DNA of 64,000 nt from Mucilaginibacter sp. UR6-1 (lineage in GTDB: Bacteria > Bacteroidota > Bacteroidia > Sphingobacteriales > Sphingobacteriaceae), in contig NZ_JAJIWP010000001.1 of NCBI RefSeq assembly GCF_020880975.1, positions 558,001 to 622,000 of the forward strand, read 5' to 3'. The translations under genes and the position numbers were made by a program. The stretch's first letter is position 1, and every line of letters begins with the position of its first letter. The notes beneath the pieces were generated by a model. The model was not told the origin of the DNA. It worked only from the letters and a program-made list of their open reading frames with translations, and ran no database searches. This document shows, piece by piece, positions 6,806 through 14,365 of the stretch.

Positions 6806-8611
6806 TTAATTATCCCCAAAGTGATAACCACCGAAGTATCTGATCGGTGACCACGACGGCAGTACTTCCCGGAGCTGGGGAGAAAGGTCGCTATATTTAC
6901 CCGAGCCATATACTACTCTTCCGCCAACCACGGTCAGCACCGATTGCAGATCTTTGATCTTATCGTCCGGGATGGTAAAATAGTCCTCACTCAGCAATAC
7001 AAAATCGGCAAGGTTTCCCGGTGCGATACGGCCTTTCTCAAGTTCCTCATTTTCGAACCAGGCTGCCCCGATGGTGTATAACTGGAGCGCTTCCTGGCGG
7101 GTGAGGCGGTTATCTTCAGCCAGTATCACTTTACCTGATACAGATCTTCCGGTCACTGCCCAGCTGATACCCGTCCAAGGGTTAGCGGGAGATACGCGGA
7201 AGGCATCTGTGGTCAGTGATAAGGGAATGCCGCTTTTTTTCAGCGCACCGAACCTTGGGGTATACATCGCTTTTTCGATACCATAGGTCTTCGCAAAGCC
7301 CTCACCATGCAACGCCATTTTGTTGTCAAGCGCGATACCGCCGCCTAACTTTTTTATCCTGGCGATATTTTCATCGCTGATGGTCTCTGCATGTTCAACA
7401 GCCCAGCGCATACCATCCAGCGGTGTTGTCTTGACCACTTCTTCGAACGCATCCAGGAATGGCGTCAGGTTCTCATTATAGGTCATGTGTACGCGGAACG
7501 GGATCCTGTTTTTGATCAGTTTACTCACATATTCTTCAGCATACTTTTTCATCTTGTCTGCAGGAATGATGATCGCAGGCTTGTCAAAATTCTCGTGGTC
7601 ATGCACCTCCGGACTTAATACCTCCCCGGTACCTTCATATTCATGGCCGTGTTCCATATCCGGGTTCAGGTTTTGCCCCGGGCTTATCGGCGAGATCTTC
7701 GTCACCCGTTCTATTTCGGTGTCTACCCAGCTTTTGTTGGGATCGTAGGTAAACCCAAGGTCAACGAAAGGAAAACGGATATTCATCCTTTTTTCTTTGA
7801 TCAGGGTTTCGATCGGTGCGTGGCCCTGAGGGTAGGGGACTACGCTGGAATTCTCAATGACCGTGGTGAGCCCGAAACGGTTCAGGTCCCTGATCAGGTA
7901 TTCCAGCGAACTCACTTCCTCTGCCGGTGACGCTGTTGGCAGCATGGCATCCAAGGCAACGAACACGAATGTGTTGGCGTCGATTACGCCCGTGAAATTA
8001 CCTTTCTTGTCTTTGTGAAGAACGGTACCGGGCTCGGCCTTGAATTTTGGTGTGCCGATGCCATAAAACTTCATGGCAGCCTTGTTAAGCCATAGCCTGT
8101 TGTAAGCATACTGGATCCAAAGCGGTTTATCAGGCACTGCTTTATTCAGCTCTTCAATGGTAGGCTCGCGGTTTTCCTTGAACTGGTACGGAGACCATGC
8201 CCCGGTCACTTTTACCCAATGTCCTTCGGGGGTTCTGGCCGCCTGTTCCGTCAGCATTTCCAGCGCACGTTTGAGTGTCGGCACACCATCCCATTTTACC
8301 TTATGGGTAAAATTCCTTTCGTTCAGCGGGTGCATGTGGGAATCTTCGAGTCCCGGTATCAAACGTCGCCCGTCCGCGTCGATCAGCTTGGTGTGGCCAT
8401 CTTTCAGGCTTAAAATTTTCTCATCAGAACCGACGGCGTATATCCTTCCTGCCTTAACGGCCAGTGCCGACGCTTCCGGCTGGGCGGCTGTCTGGGTCGT
8501 GATCTTCGCGTGATAAACGATCAGGTCGGCACCTGCCGGTGCTGGTCCCGTCTGTGCCAGTGATCCGAAACCGGTCAGGACCGCTGTAAGTAGTGTAAGC
8601 GTTTTTTTCAT
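6806..8611 (-). CDS. Secreted YtcJ-like amidohydrolase
   Basis: 601 residues from the ATG at 8611, chosen because MKKTLTLLTAVLTGFGSLAQ then forms a clean signal peptide; an upstream ATG at 8635 would add eight residues before it. The fold is a metal-dependent amidohydrolase (PF07969): ADLIVYHAKI start strand, GRRLIPGLEDSHMHP with the HxH metal pair, RVHMTYN, MRWAVEHAE, then SLTTDAFRVSPANPW holding the catalytic Asp, and the C-terminal EALQLYTIGAAWFENEELEKG and GNLADFVLLSED shared by imidazolonepropionase-like enzymes. It likely hydrolyses an amide or cyclic amide in the periplasm; the substrate is unknown. It is a single gene preceded by a GACATTTGTC site at 8773 and followed by its own terminator. 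Confidence 0.9.
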   Translation of the reverse strand: MKKTLTLLTAVLTGFGSLAQTGPAPAGADLIVYHAKITTQTAAQPEASALAVKAGRIYAVGSDEKILSLKDGHTKLIDADGRRLIPGLEDSHMHPLNERNFTHKVKWDGVPTLKRALEMLTEQAARTPEGHWVKVTGAWSPYQFKENREPTIEELNKAVPDKPLWIQYAYNRLWLNKAAMKFYGIGTPKFKAEPGTVLHKDKKGNFTGVIDANTFVFVALDAMLPTASPAEEVSSLEYLIRDLNRFGLTTVIENSSVVPYPQGHAPIETLIKEKRMNIRFPFVDLGFTYDPNKSWVDTEIERVTKISPISPGQNLNPDMEHGHEYEGTGEVLSPEVHDHENFDKPAIIIPADKMKKYAEEYVSKLIKNRIPFRVHMTYNENLTPFLDAFEEVVKTTPLDGMRWAVEHAETISDENIARIKKLGGGIALDNKMALHGEGFAKTYGIEKAMYTPRFGALKKSGIPLSLTTDAFRVSPANPWTGISWAVTGRSVSGKVILAEDNRLTRQEALQLYTIGAAWFENEELEKGRIAPGNLADFVLLSEDYFTIPDDKIKDLQSVLTVVGGRVVYGSGKYSDLSPQLREVLPSWSPIRYFGGYHFGDN

Positions 8612-8772
8612 ATGTAAGTTTTTAGTGATCGGCAATAACCCTTGCTAAAGTCCTGCTGAGCTTTTCGGCTTAAGGCCTTCATTTTGCCAGCAATACTTTG
8701 TTGAGTTTTTACACTGTAAATTTGGTACTGACAGATGTCTCAAGACGATGAGAATTGATATAAAATGTAGGC

Positions 8773-8782
8773 GACATTTGTC
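8773..8782. promoter_or_regulatory. GACATTTGTC operator-like site upstream of the amidohydrolase
   Basis: GAC-ATTT-GTC lies 162 bp upstream of the amidohydrolase start. It is identical in its core to the sites at 6498 and 17587 and within one base of 5046. The 316-bp gap 8612-8927 holds this site and the terminator of the next gene; the ORF-like frame in it lacks coding character. Confidence 0.55.
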
Positions 8783-8861
8783 ATTAAGAATTTCCCCAAA
8801 AATGATCGCTTTGTGGTAATAACTTCCTGCTATCATTTGGGTACATGAACCTGTTAAACAC

Positions 8862-8897
8862 AAAAGCCTGATGTTCCCACCGGAAAATCAGGCTTTT
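8862..8897 (-). terminator. Terminator after the secreted protein gene at 8928
   Basis: AAAAGCCTGAT (8862-8872) pairs perfectly with ATCAGGCTTTT (8887-8897) around a 14-nt loop. On the minus strand the stem ends in TTTTGTG. It is 31 bp past the stop codon at 8928. Confidence 0.8.
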
Positions 8898-8927
8898 ACG
8901 GTCATCATATGGATCAGGTCGTCGAAC

Positions 8928-9647
8928 TCATTTGCTGTAACCCGAATAAACGTTTTCGACCCTCGTGGTGACGGTCTTGCCCAGAAACGCGGCTTCCATA
9001 TCCAAAATATCACTTAAAGGAAAATAACGCCTGGATTGTTTATCATAGGAATATGTTGTTACTATTTCAAATTTTTTGGCGGTTAGCGGACCGATCTTCA
9101 CCGGCTTTTCATTGACCAATTGCAGTGTTAGCAACTGCTTTGTCCGCAGGTCGACCGTCAGTACGGCCCGGCAATCCCTGAGGAATACCGCATCCTTCGG
9201 TATTGATGCCGCGTCAATTTTATAGCTGACCACCAACCGCTCTGCTGTTTCGGTGTCTATTTTGTAGGTAGCCTCGTCCGGTTTGTCAACCGGCGGTTTT
9301 TCCCGGGTATTACGGAACGTGTTGGTCTCATAAAGCGATGGTGCTTTGCCGTTTACCGAGATTACTTTCCACTGCTCCCTGCCGGTAGCTGATGGATCGA
9401 ACCTGGCCTCAAGTACTTTAGTTTTGCCGGCAGTGATCGTAGATTCCTTCAGGCTGAAAGCACAGTCAACCGGTGTTCTCAGGTTTGCAGGATCCAGAAA
9501 AGACGGATCGACGCCATGTTTTGAAAGCGCTGCGGCGATCAGAGACCGTTGCGCTGAAACCTGCGTTGCGCAGAGTGACAATAAGATAAAGGTAAACAGG
9601 CTACAAATATTTTTGAATGTACTGGATATAAGCGTGTTGTTTTTCAT
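8928..9647 (-). CDS. Exported protein of unknown function next to a LytTR system
   Basis: 239 residues from the ATG at 9647; an upstream ATG at 9680 would put eleven residues before the signal peptide. The signal peptide has a long hydrophobic core (NICSLFTFILLSLCATQ) and a VSAQ cleavage site. There is no lipobox, no transmembrane segment after it and no domain that I recognise. The mature part is rich in beta strand (DTETAERLVVSYKID, LTVDLRTKQLLTLQLVNEKP) and may be a periplasmic beta-sandwich protein. It lies 103 bp downstream of, and on the same strand as, the LytTR regulator and LytS-type kinase, so it may be their target or a co-transcribed effector. No function is claimed. Confidence 0.75.
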   Translation of the reverse strand: MKNNTLISSTFKNICSLFTFILLSLCATQVSAQRSLIAAALSKHGVDPSFLDPANLRTPVDCAFSLKESTITAGKTKVLEARFDPSATGREQWKVISVNGKAPSLYETNTFRNTREKPPVDKPDEATYKIDTETAERLVVSYKIDAASIPKDAVFLRDCRAVLTVDLRTKQLLTLQLVNEKPVKIGPLTAKKFEIVTTYSYDKQSRRYFPLSDILDMEAAFLGKTVTTRVENVYSGYSK

Positions 9648-9750
9648 TGCTGGTTGTTTTAAGTTGTCCGGGCATAGCAAGGCTATAACGCCTTACGAAA
9701 AGGCTGTCGGTGTGCCTGTGCCTGAAATTGTATATTACCTAAGTATTGTA

Positions 9751-10488
9751 TTAATTGACCGTATGATCAGGGGGCGAGGAGAGCATCTTGGTGTTTATAA
9801 AATCAAAGAAATCCTTGCGGTAAGCATCGCCGATGGAGATCGGTTGCTCCTCATTCAATATCCTCACCATATTACCTTCTACCGCCGTAAGATGACTGAG
9901 CGAAATAATGAATGACTTATGTATACGGACAAACCCCCTCGAAGACAGATGTTCTGAAAGCTCTTTCAGCTTTAGATAGGTGATAATTTTTTTCTGGTCG
10001 TCCATATGAATGACCGCATAATTGCTCAGCCCTTCAATATAAGTGATCCGGCGGGAGTCGATCTTCAGGAGTTTGCCTTTTTGCTCTGTTTTGACAAAGA
10101 CGTAGTGATCCTGCCCGGCAAGGGGTTTGACACTGGTGTGCGTCGTCCATAAACGGTTCACCGCTTTCAGAAAGCGGAGGAACGGTACGGGTTTCAGCAG
10201 GTAGTCCACTACAGCATGTTCAAATCCTTCCAAAGCATATTCTTTGTAAGCCGTGGTCATGATGATGTGGCTGTCCTTACTGATGAGTTTCAGTATCTCT
10301 ATACCGGTAAGGTGCGGCATCTGCACGTCCAGGAAAACCAGCCCCGGTCTCAGATCAGTGATCATCTGCAGTCCCTTTACCGCGTTGGTAGCCGTACCGG
10401 CCACGCGCAGAAAATGTACCTGGCTGATGTGCTGGAGCAGCAGGTCTATTGCATGTTGTTCGTCATCTATTATCACACAGTCTATCAT
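9751..10488 (-). CDS. LytTR-family response regulator
   Basis: 245 residues. The receiver domain at 1-120 has the acidic pair D8/D9, the phospho-acceptor D54 in VFLDVQMPH, Thr in IIMTTAY and Lys in VDYLLKPV. A LytTR DNA-binding domain follows at about 140-235 (DHYVFVKTEQKGKLLKI, ITYIEGLSNYAVIH, and FVRIHKSFIISLSHLTAV). It should bind DNA as a dimer at paired LytTR sites and act on genes nearby. Its start lies 2 bp after the stop of the sensor kinase gene, so the two are surely co-transcribed and form a cognate pair. Confidence 0.95.
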   Translation of the reverse strand: MIDCVIIDDEQHAIDLLLQHISQVHFLRVAGTATNAVKGLQMITDLRPGLVFLDVQMPHLTGIEILKLISKDSHIIMTTAYKEYALEGFEHAVVDYLLKPVPFLRFLKAVNRLWTTHTSVKPLAGQDHYVFVKTEQKGKLLKIDSRRITYIEGLSNYAVIHMDDQKKIITYLKLKELSEHLSSRGFVRIHKSFIISLSHLTAVEGNMVRILNEEQPISIGDAYRKDFFDFINTKMLSSPPDHTVN

Positions 10489-10490
10489 AC

Positions 10491-11555
10491 CTAAAATGTT
10501 ATGTTTAAGTCTACCCTGAAATGTTCGCCGGTATCTTCGATCTGGAATGAACAGCGGCTGCCATACGTCAGCTTCAGTTGCTGCCTGATGTTTTGCAGCC
10601 CGACACCATTGGAAAGCTCTTTGATCCCGTTGCCTTTTCTATTTTCAATGCGAAAGCTAAGTTCATTCACCCGGGTATGCGTCAGTATCTGCAGCGGTTG
10701 ATCCGGATCATGCAGGTCGCCATGTTTAAATGCGTTCTCCACCAGCGTGATCAGTACCAGAGGCAATATGCTGATGGACTGGTCTTCGACCTGCTCCTCA
10801 TACCGGATATTCAGGGTATGGTTATGGCGACGCTGATTGATCTCGATCACATTTCTGAGGTGCTCCAGTTCATCCATGATATTCACCTTGCCATCCACAT
10901 TTTCACCGGTCCCTAACGAGTACCGCATGATATTGGCCAGCATCAGTACCGAATCGGCCGTTTCCCTGTCCGTTCTCATCAATTTCCCATAGATAAAGCT
11001 CAGTGAGTTGAATAAAAAATGTGGATTGATCTGGTGCTTTAATGCCACCAGTTCTGCTTCGGTCTTTTGCTTTTCCAGCATCATCCGCTCTTTGCTTTTG
11101 TTCACCCATTCCACCAGTAAGGCTACCGAAAGACTGCTGACCATGGTAAACACATAAGAGATCACCAGTATCCAACCCAGCGAGCGCTCAGATAACTTCG
11201 TTACGGCCGCAGTGCGATGACCGCTTTCGTAAAGGTAGGTACAGTAATTGACCGCGAATTTCAACAGGAACAGGATCACCGTGATCCCCAATGCATTCAG
11301 ACGGCTGCGTTGCCCGTGCATGGCAGGCAGTATCACGACGAAGATCAGTACATAATGGGTGATGATCGATTCTGCGACAAAGCTTAATATCCCCATCGCA
11401 AGCCCATCCTGTCCGGCAAAGTTCTGAAGTGTCTTTTCGGGTGTGACCAGGTAAGAAAGCATAAAGAACGAGCCGTAAATAAACAGCGAGAACACGGTCA
11501 GTAACAGCAGGCGCCTGCTGTTGGTCTTTATAAAATTTACGGGCATTGCATACAT
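10491..11555 (-). CDS. LytS/YehU-type membrane histidine kinase
   Basis: 354 residues. The N-terminal ~150 residues contain four hydrophobic membrane segments (LLLLTVFSLFIYGSFFM, a second near ESIITHYVLIFVVILPA, a third in ITVILFLLKFAV, a fourth in ILVISYVFTMVSSLSVALL). A short linker helix follows, then the His_kinase (PF06580) domain with HQINPHFLFNSL (phospho-acceptor His about residue 179), and a HATPase with LVENAFKHG and GVGLQNIRQQL. There is no separate sensor domain, so the membrane part probably senses. An alternative ATG three codons in (11546) is equally plausible. The response regulator follows 2 bp downstream. Confidence 0.93.
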   Translation of the reverse strand: MYAMPVNFIKTNSRRLLLLTVFSLFIYGSFFMLSYLVTPEKTLQNFAGQDGLAMGILSFVAESIITHYVLIFVVILPAMHGQRSRLNALGITVILFLLKFAVNYCTYLYESGHRTAAVTKLSERSLGWILVISYVFTMVSSLSVALLVEWVNKSKERMMLEKQKTEAELVALKHQINPHFLFNSLSFIYGKLMRTDRETADSVLMLANIMRYSLGTGENVDGKVNIMDELEHLRNVIEINQRRHNHTLNIRYEEQVEDQSISILPLVLITLVENAFKHGDLHDPDQPLQILTHTRVNELSFRIENRKGNGIKELSNGVGLQNIRQQLKLTYGSRCSFQIEDTGEHFRVDLNITF

Positions 11556-11594
11556 ATCGATCGGTTCTGGCTGTTCCTTTTTCTGGGCTGTACC

Positions 11595-12002
11595 TTATTC
11601 GTATTTAATAAATGTAGCGGTTATTTTTTTCGATTTAACGTCCATCGTAGTTGAGCTGGACGTACCGGTAACGTTTTTTTTCTTGTTTTGTGTCACAACC
11701 CCTGTTCCAGTCTGCTGCGTGCTGATCACTTCTTCTGTCAGGCTCATGATCACACCATCCGCGCCCTTAGCTTTCCCTAATTCTATTACTTTTTGCTGAG
11801 CTGACTCCAGTGAGCTGAAGCCTTTTCCTACCTTGGTAGTACCCATTGTAGTAAACGGCTTTTTCACATCCGCCTTGTCCAGGTAAACATCAACATTCTG
11901 CGTCGGGGAATAGGTTTTGCCAAAGTACGAAGGAGTAGAACATGCCGCTAACAAACCCATAACCAGGAATGTAACGAGGAAAATTGTTGTTGTCTTTTTC
12001 AT
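11595..12002 (-). CDS. Small lipoprotein of unknown function
   Basis: 135 residues with a signal peptide and lipobox LLAAC (Cys about residue 21). The mature part has a compact alpha/beta region (YSPTQNVDVYLDKADV, then SLESAQQKVIELGKAKGADGVIM). That 'GADGVI' helix-strand pattern resembles small heavy-metal-binding or YbjQ-like folds, but I cannot assign the family. A low-complexity TGTGVVTQNKKKNVTGTSSS segment precedes a final strand. It is 39 bp upstream of the kinase start on the same strand, so it could open the operon lipoprotein-kinase-regulator-exported protein. Confidence 0.75.
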   Translation of the reverse strand: MKKTTTIFLVTFLVMGLLAACSTPSYFGKTYSPTQNVDVYLDKADVKKPFTTMGTTKVGKGFSSLESAQQKVIELGKAKGADGVIMSLTEEVISTQQTGTGVVTQNKKKNVTGTSSSTTMDVKSKKITATFIKYE

Positions 12003-12054
12003 TTTCGATTTTTTTTATGATTAATAGATAGATGTTCATTGGGTTAAGGTGTGT

Positions 12055-12090
12055 GCCGAAGATCATAATAGTTTAATTATTCCCTTCGGC
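12055..12090. other. Nested hairpin in a divergent promoter region
   Basis: GCCGAAG (12055-12061) pairs with CTTCGGC (12084-12090), and inside it ATAAT (12065-12069) pairs with ATTAT (12076-12080). In the same 247-bp divergent gap stand a second hairpin, ATCCGAT-AAA-ATCGGAT (12178-12194), and the 12-bp palindrome TTTGATATCAAA (12227-12238) just ahead of the ATG at 12250. They could be UTR structures or operator sites; no known riboswitch was recognised. Confidence 0.4.
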
Positions 12091-12249
12091 CACTTATCAT
12101 CGAAACCGGGATCAAAAGTATACCTGGCCTTATCATTACGAAATTCTATTATGTGAACGGGCTTTTTGTATATGCCAATCCGATAAAATCGGATCCCGGC
12201 AAGCTAACCTTTTCAAAAGTTTGACGTTTGATATCAAAAGTTCAATATT

Positions 12250-12792
12250 ATGAAAAGAACCATGTTAATGGCATTATTTACCGCGATAGCCGGTTGCTCG
12301 CAAAGTGACAGCAATGATGCCGTGCAGGCTGATACGATCAGTTTTCAGGTTCAACAAAATAATAAAGCTGATACCAATTCGACCAAAGGGATTATTAAAA
12401 CAGGTGAAAAGCTGATCTATCAAGGCGCAACATTCAGTTCATTTACAGAAGAAACACAGCGCGGCGATGGCGTTATTTCCATCAGGCTGGATATTAATGA
12501 CAGGCTGGATATCTGGGACATGGATGGCGCTAAGTTTGGGGAGATCGTTTTGAACGAAGATCAGACCTTCTTCACGCTGAACATGCCTAAAAAAGTGATC
12601 GCCAGGAATGTTGTGCCCGAGTTTGATTTTGCCGCTTTTGATTTTGATGCGGAAGATCCTGCCAGCGACCCAAGGTATTTACTGATATATGTAAATCACG
12701 AAAAGCGGAAAGTTGAAAAGCAGGGTTTAAAATATGATTTTCGTACCCATCAGCAATACCGCGATGACGATGACGGAACGGACAGGGATTGA
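12250..12792 (+). CDS. Putative lipoprotein, unknown function
   Basis: 180 residues. The short signal peptide ends in the lipobox AIAGC (Cys about 16). The mature chain is acidic and ends in a run of Asp with Arg and Thr. It contains a likely beta-rich part (GVISIRLDINDRLDIWDMDG, then FGEIVLNEDQTFFTLNMP). No family is recognised. The start is supported by the signal peptide and by an ATG preceded by an A-rich leader. The gene stands alone, divergent from the lipoprotein gene at 12002 and closed by the shared terminator at 12820. Confidence 0.7.
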   Translation: MKRTMLMALFTAIAGCSQSDSNDAVQADTISFQVQQNNKADTNSTKGIIKTGEKLIYQGATFSSFTEETQRGDGVISIRLDINDRLDIWDMDGAKFGEIVLNEDQTFFTLNMPKKVIARNVVPEFDFAAFDFDAEDPASDPRYLLIYVNHEKRKVEKQGLKYDFRTHQQYRDDDDGTDRD

Positions 12793-12819
12793 TCTTGTCA
12801 TGTTTATTGATTGCAACGA

Positions 12820-12848
12820 AAAGGCCACCGGATAAGCAGGCGGCCTTT
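12820..12848. terminator. Bidirectional terminator between convergent genes
   Basis: AAAGGCC (12820-12826) pairs with GGCCTTT (12842-12848), the typical Bacteroidota AAGGCC/GGCCTT hairpin. It lies between the stop of the lipoprotein gene (12792) and that of the convergent SDR gene (12859). Confidence 0.7.
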
Positions 12849-12858
12849 GTTTGTGAAC

Positions 12859-13647
12859 TTATCGCGCTACCGGAAAATTCCCACCGTCTATCGCGTAATT
12901 TGCCCCGGTAATGTATGATGCGCGTGGTGAAACCAGGAATTGCACTAACGCTGCTGTTTCTTCCGGTTCTGCCATTCGCCCCAGCGGTACACCGCCAACC
13001 CGTTGAAAAAGCTGCTGCGTAATATCTTCTATCGTGCTGCCGGCATTTTTTGCAAGTTCATCCAAAAAACCGGCCATGGCTTCTGTTTTGGTCAGCCCGG
13101 GAGATACCGTGATTACCCTGATGCCCTGAGGAGCGACCTGGTCTGACAATGATTTGCTGTAAGTGTTCAGCGCTGATTTGGCTGCACTGTAAGCCATAGT
13201 AGACTCCCAGATAGGGAAAGGGCCACTGGTAGAAGATACGTGGATGATCACGCCACTTTTGCGTTCCAGCATTTTGGGCAGCAATGCCCGGTCCAGCCGT
13301 ACCGAGGCAAGCAAATTGATCTGCAGGGCCTGGTCCCAATGCTCATCTGTCAGGGTACCGAAACCGCCACCGGGAAAGGTGTTAGCGCCCATGTTATTGA
13401 TCAGGATATCCGCCGCACCGTACAGGTGGCCAATCTCGTATGCCACCCTGGTCACTTCTTCTGTAAGGGACAGATCCGCGCGTATAAAGTGGTAGCTGTT
13501 AACCTTCTCATCCGGTTGGTTCCGTGCCACAACTATTACCCTTGCACCGGCCTCAGCTAATTTCTCGGCAATTGCTTTGCCAATGCCTTTGGTGCCACCG
13601 GTCACCACGGCTATCTTTCCTTCAAGTTCTCTGCTGCTATCGTTCAT
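12859..13647 (-). CDS. SDR-family NAD(P)-dependent oxidoreductase
   Basis: 262 residues, classical short-chain dehydrogenase length. The Rossmann motif TGGTKGIGKAIAEKLA spans residues 16-31, followed by INNMGAN (NNAG-like), HVSSTSG with the catalytic Ser, and Y153-x-x-x-K157 in YSAAKSALNTYSK. PRASYITGANYAIDGG is the usual C-terminal end. It reduces a carbonyl or oxidises an alcohol with NAD(P); the substrate is unknown. It is divergent from an HxlR regulator across a 129-bp gap with TAGTTAC/GTAACTA operator-like repeats, an arrangement typical of HxlR-controlled detoxification enzymes. Confidence 0.92.
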   Translation of the reverse strand: MNDSSRELEGKIAVVTGGTKGIGKAIAEKLAEAGARVIVVARNQPDEKVNSYHFIRADLSLTEEVTRVAYEIGHLYGAADILINNMGANTFPGGGFGTLTDEHWDQALQINLLASVRLDRALLPKMLERKSGVIIHVSSTSGPFPIWESTMAYSAAKSALNTYSKSLSDQVAPQGIRVITVSPGLTKTEAMAGFLDELAKNAGSTIEDITQQLFQRVGGVPLGRMAEPEETAALVQFLVSPRASYITGANYAIDGGNFPVAR

Positions 13648-13725
13648 GATATGATTTTTATTTACTTTTGTTTCGCAAAGTTACTAAAGCACTTAATGTC
13701 TTTTCTTGTATAGCCGGATAATTGG

Positions 13726-13745
13726 TAGTTACAAGGTGGTAACTA
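13726..13745. promoter_or_regulatory. HxlR operator candidate (TAGTTAC-N6-GTAACTA)
   Basis: A perfect 7-bp inverted repeat, TAGTTAC (13726-13732) and GTAACTA (13739-13745), has a 6-bp spacer. GGTAAC recurs at 13758-13763 and GGTAACTA at 13769-13776, the last touching the HxlR start codon. Multiple GTTAC/GTAAC half-sites between a divergent SDR and HxlR pair fit autoregulation and repression of both promoters. Confidence 0.6.
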
Positions 13746-13776
13746 AAGTAAAATATTGGTAACACGGAGGTAACTA

Positions 13777-14136
13777 ATGAGAAAAATGCTGCAAAACCCT
13801 GAGAACTGCGCAGTAGTTCGCACGGTTGGCTTTATCGGGAATAAATGGAAACCAATCATCCTCGTGAGGTTGCTTAACGGGGGGCAGGTACGCTTTGGTA
13901 AACTTTGCGTGCAAATGCCTGATATCTCCCGCAAAATACTGAGCCAGCAATTGAAAGAGCTGGAGGAGGATGGCCTTATCATTCGCCATAGCTATATGGA
14001 AAAGCCGCCACGTGTGGAGTACGAACTAAGCGAACGCGGAAAGACCCTTATCCCGGTATTAAAAGCGATGTATGACTGGGGCGTACAGATAGACGACCCT
14101 GGAGCTACAGGAACATGGGACCCCTTAGTTAAATGA
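13777..14136 (+). CDS. HxlR-family winged-helix transcriptional regulator
   Basis: 119 residues, whole-protein HxlR domain. An N-terminal Cys sits in NPENCAVVRTVGFIGNKW (C10, the typical position of the redox-reactive HxlR cysteine). Then follow IILVRLLNGGQVRFGKL, the recognition helix ISRKILSQQLKELEEDGLI and the wing PPRVEYELSERGKTLIPV. Proteins of this type (HypR, YodB, QorR) sense quinones, aldehydes or disulfide stress and control divergent oxidoreductases, which fits the SDR gene facing it. The 3' end overlaps the convergent small ORF at 14129 by 8 bp. Confidence 0.93.
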   Translation: MRKMLQNPENCAVVRTVGFIGNKWKPIILVRLLNGGQVRFGKLCVQMPDISRKILSQQLKELEEDGLIIRHSYMEKPPRVEYELSERGKTLIPVLKAMYDWGVQIDDPGATGTWDPLVK

Positions 14137-14365
14137 TATCATTAAGTGTTTCAAAGAACATCACGATGACCGTATCATCCCTGTACGTCAGGTATGGGAG
14201 TTTAATTACCTTTCCCTGACCGGCAAACCATTGAAGTTCCGCTTCAGGTACATCCTTCAGAGCTTCAATGGCCCTGAGCCATTCCGTTGTTACGCTTGTT
14301 TCAAATATTTTATTTCCGGGTAAGTCTGTGCTGAGTAGTATCTGTACATTATAATAACTGAACAA
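14129..14365 (-). CDS. Small ORF in frame behind the pirin stop codon
   Basis: 78 codons beginning at TTG (14363-14365), which directly follows the pirin TAA (14366-14368) in the same frame. The product would be globular, with VTTEWLRAIEALKDVPEAELQWFAGQG and VIVMFFETLNDII; helix and strand patterns look protein-like, without a signal peptide. I do not recognise the family. It may be translated by reinitiation after the pirin stop, be a read-through extension, or be a C-terminal domain split off by a stop. The TTG start and immediate abutment are unusual, so confidence is modest. Confidence 0.5.
   Translation of the reverse strand: MFSYYNVQILLSTDLPGNKIFETSVTTEWLRAIEALKDVPEAELQWFAGQGKVIKLPYLTYRDDTVIVMFFETLNDII

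Noticed and set aside
6405..6909. Two overlapping minus-strand ORFs (87 and 130 codons) between the amidohydrolase copies
   Set aside because: They overlap the intact gene's 3' end, its terminator and the duplicated promoter region, have odd composition and no signal peptide or motif.
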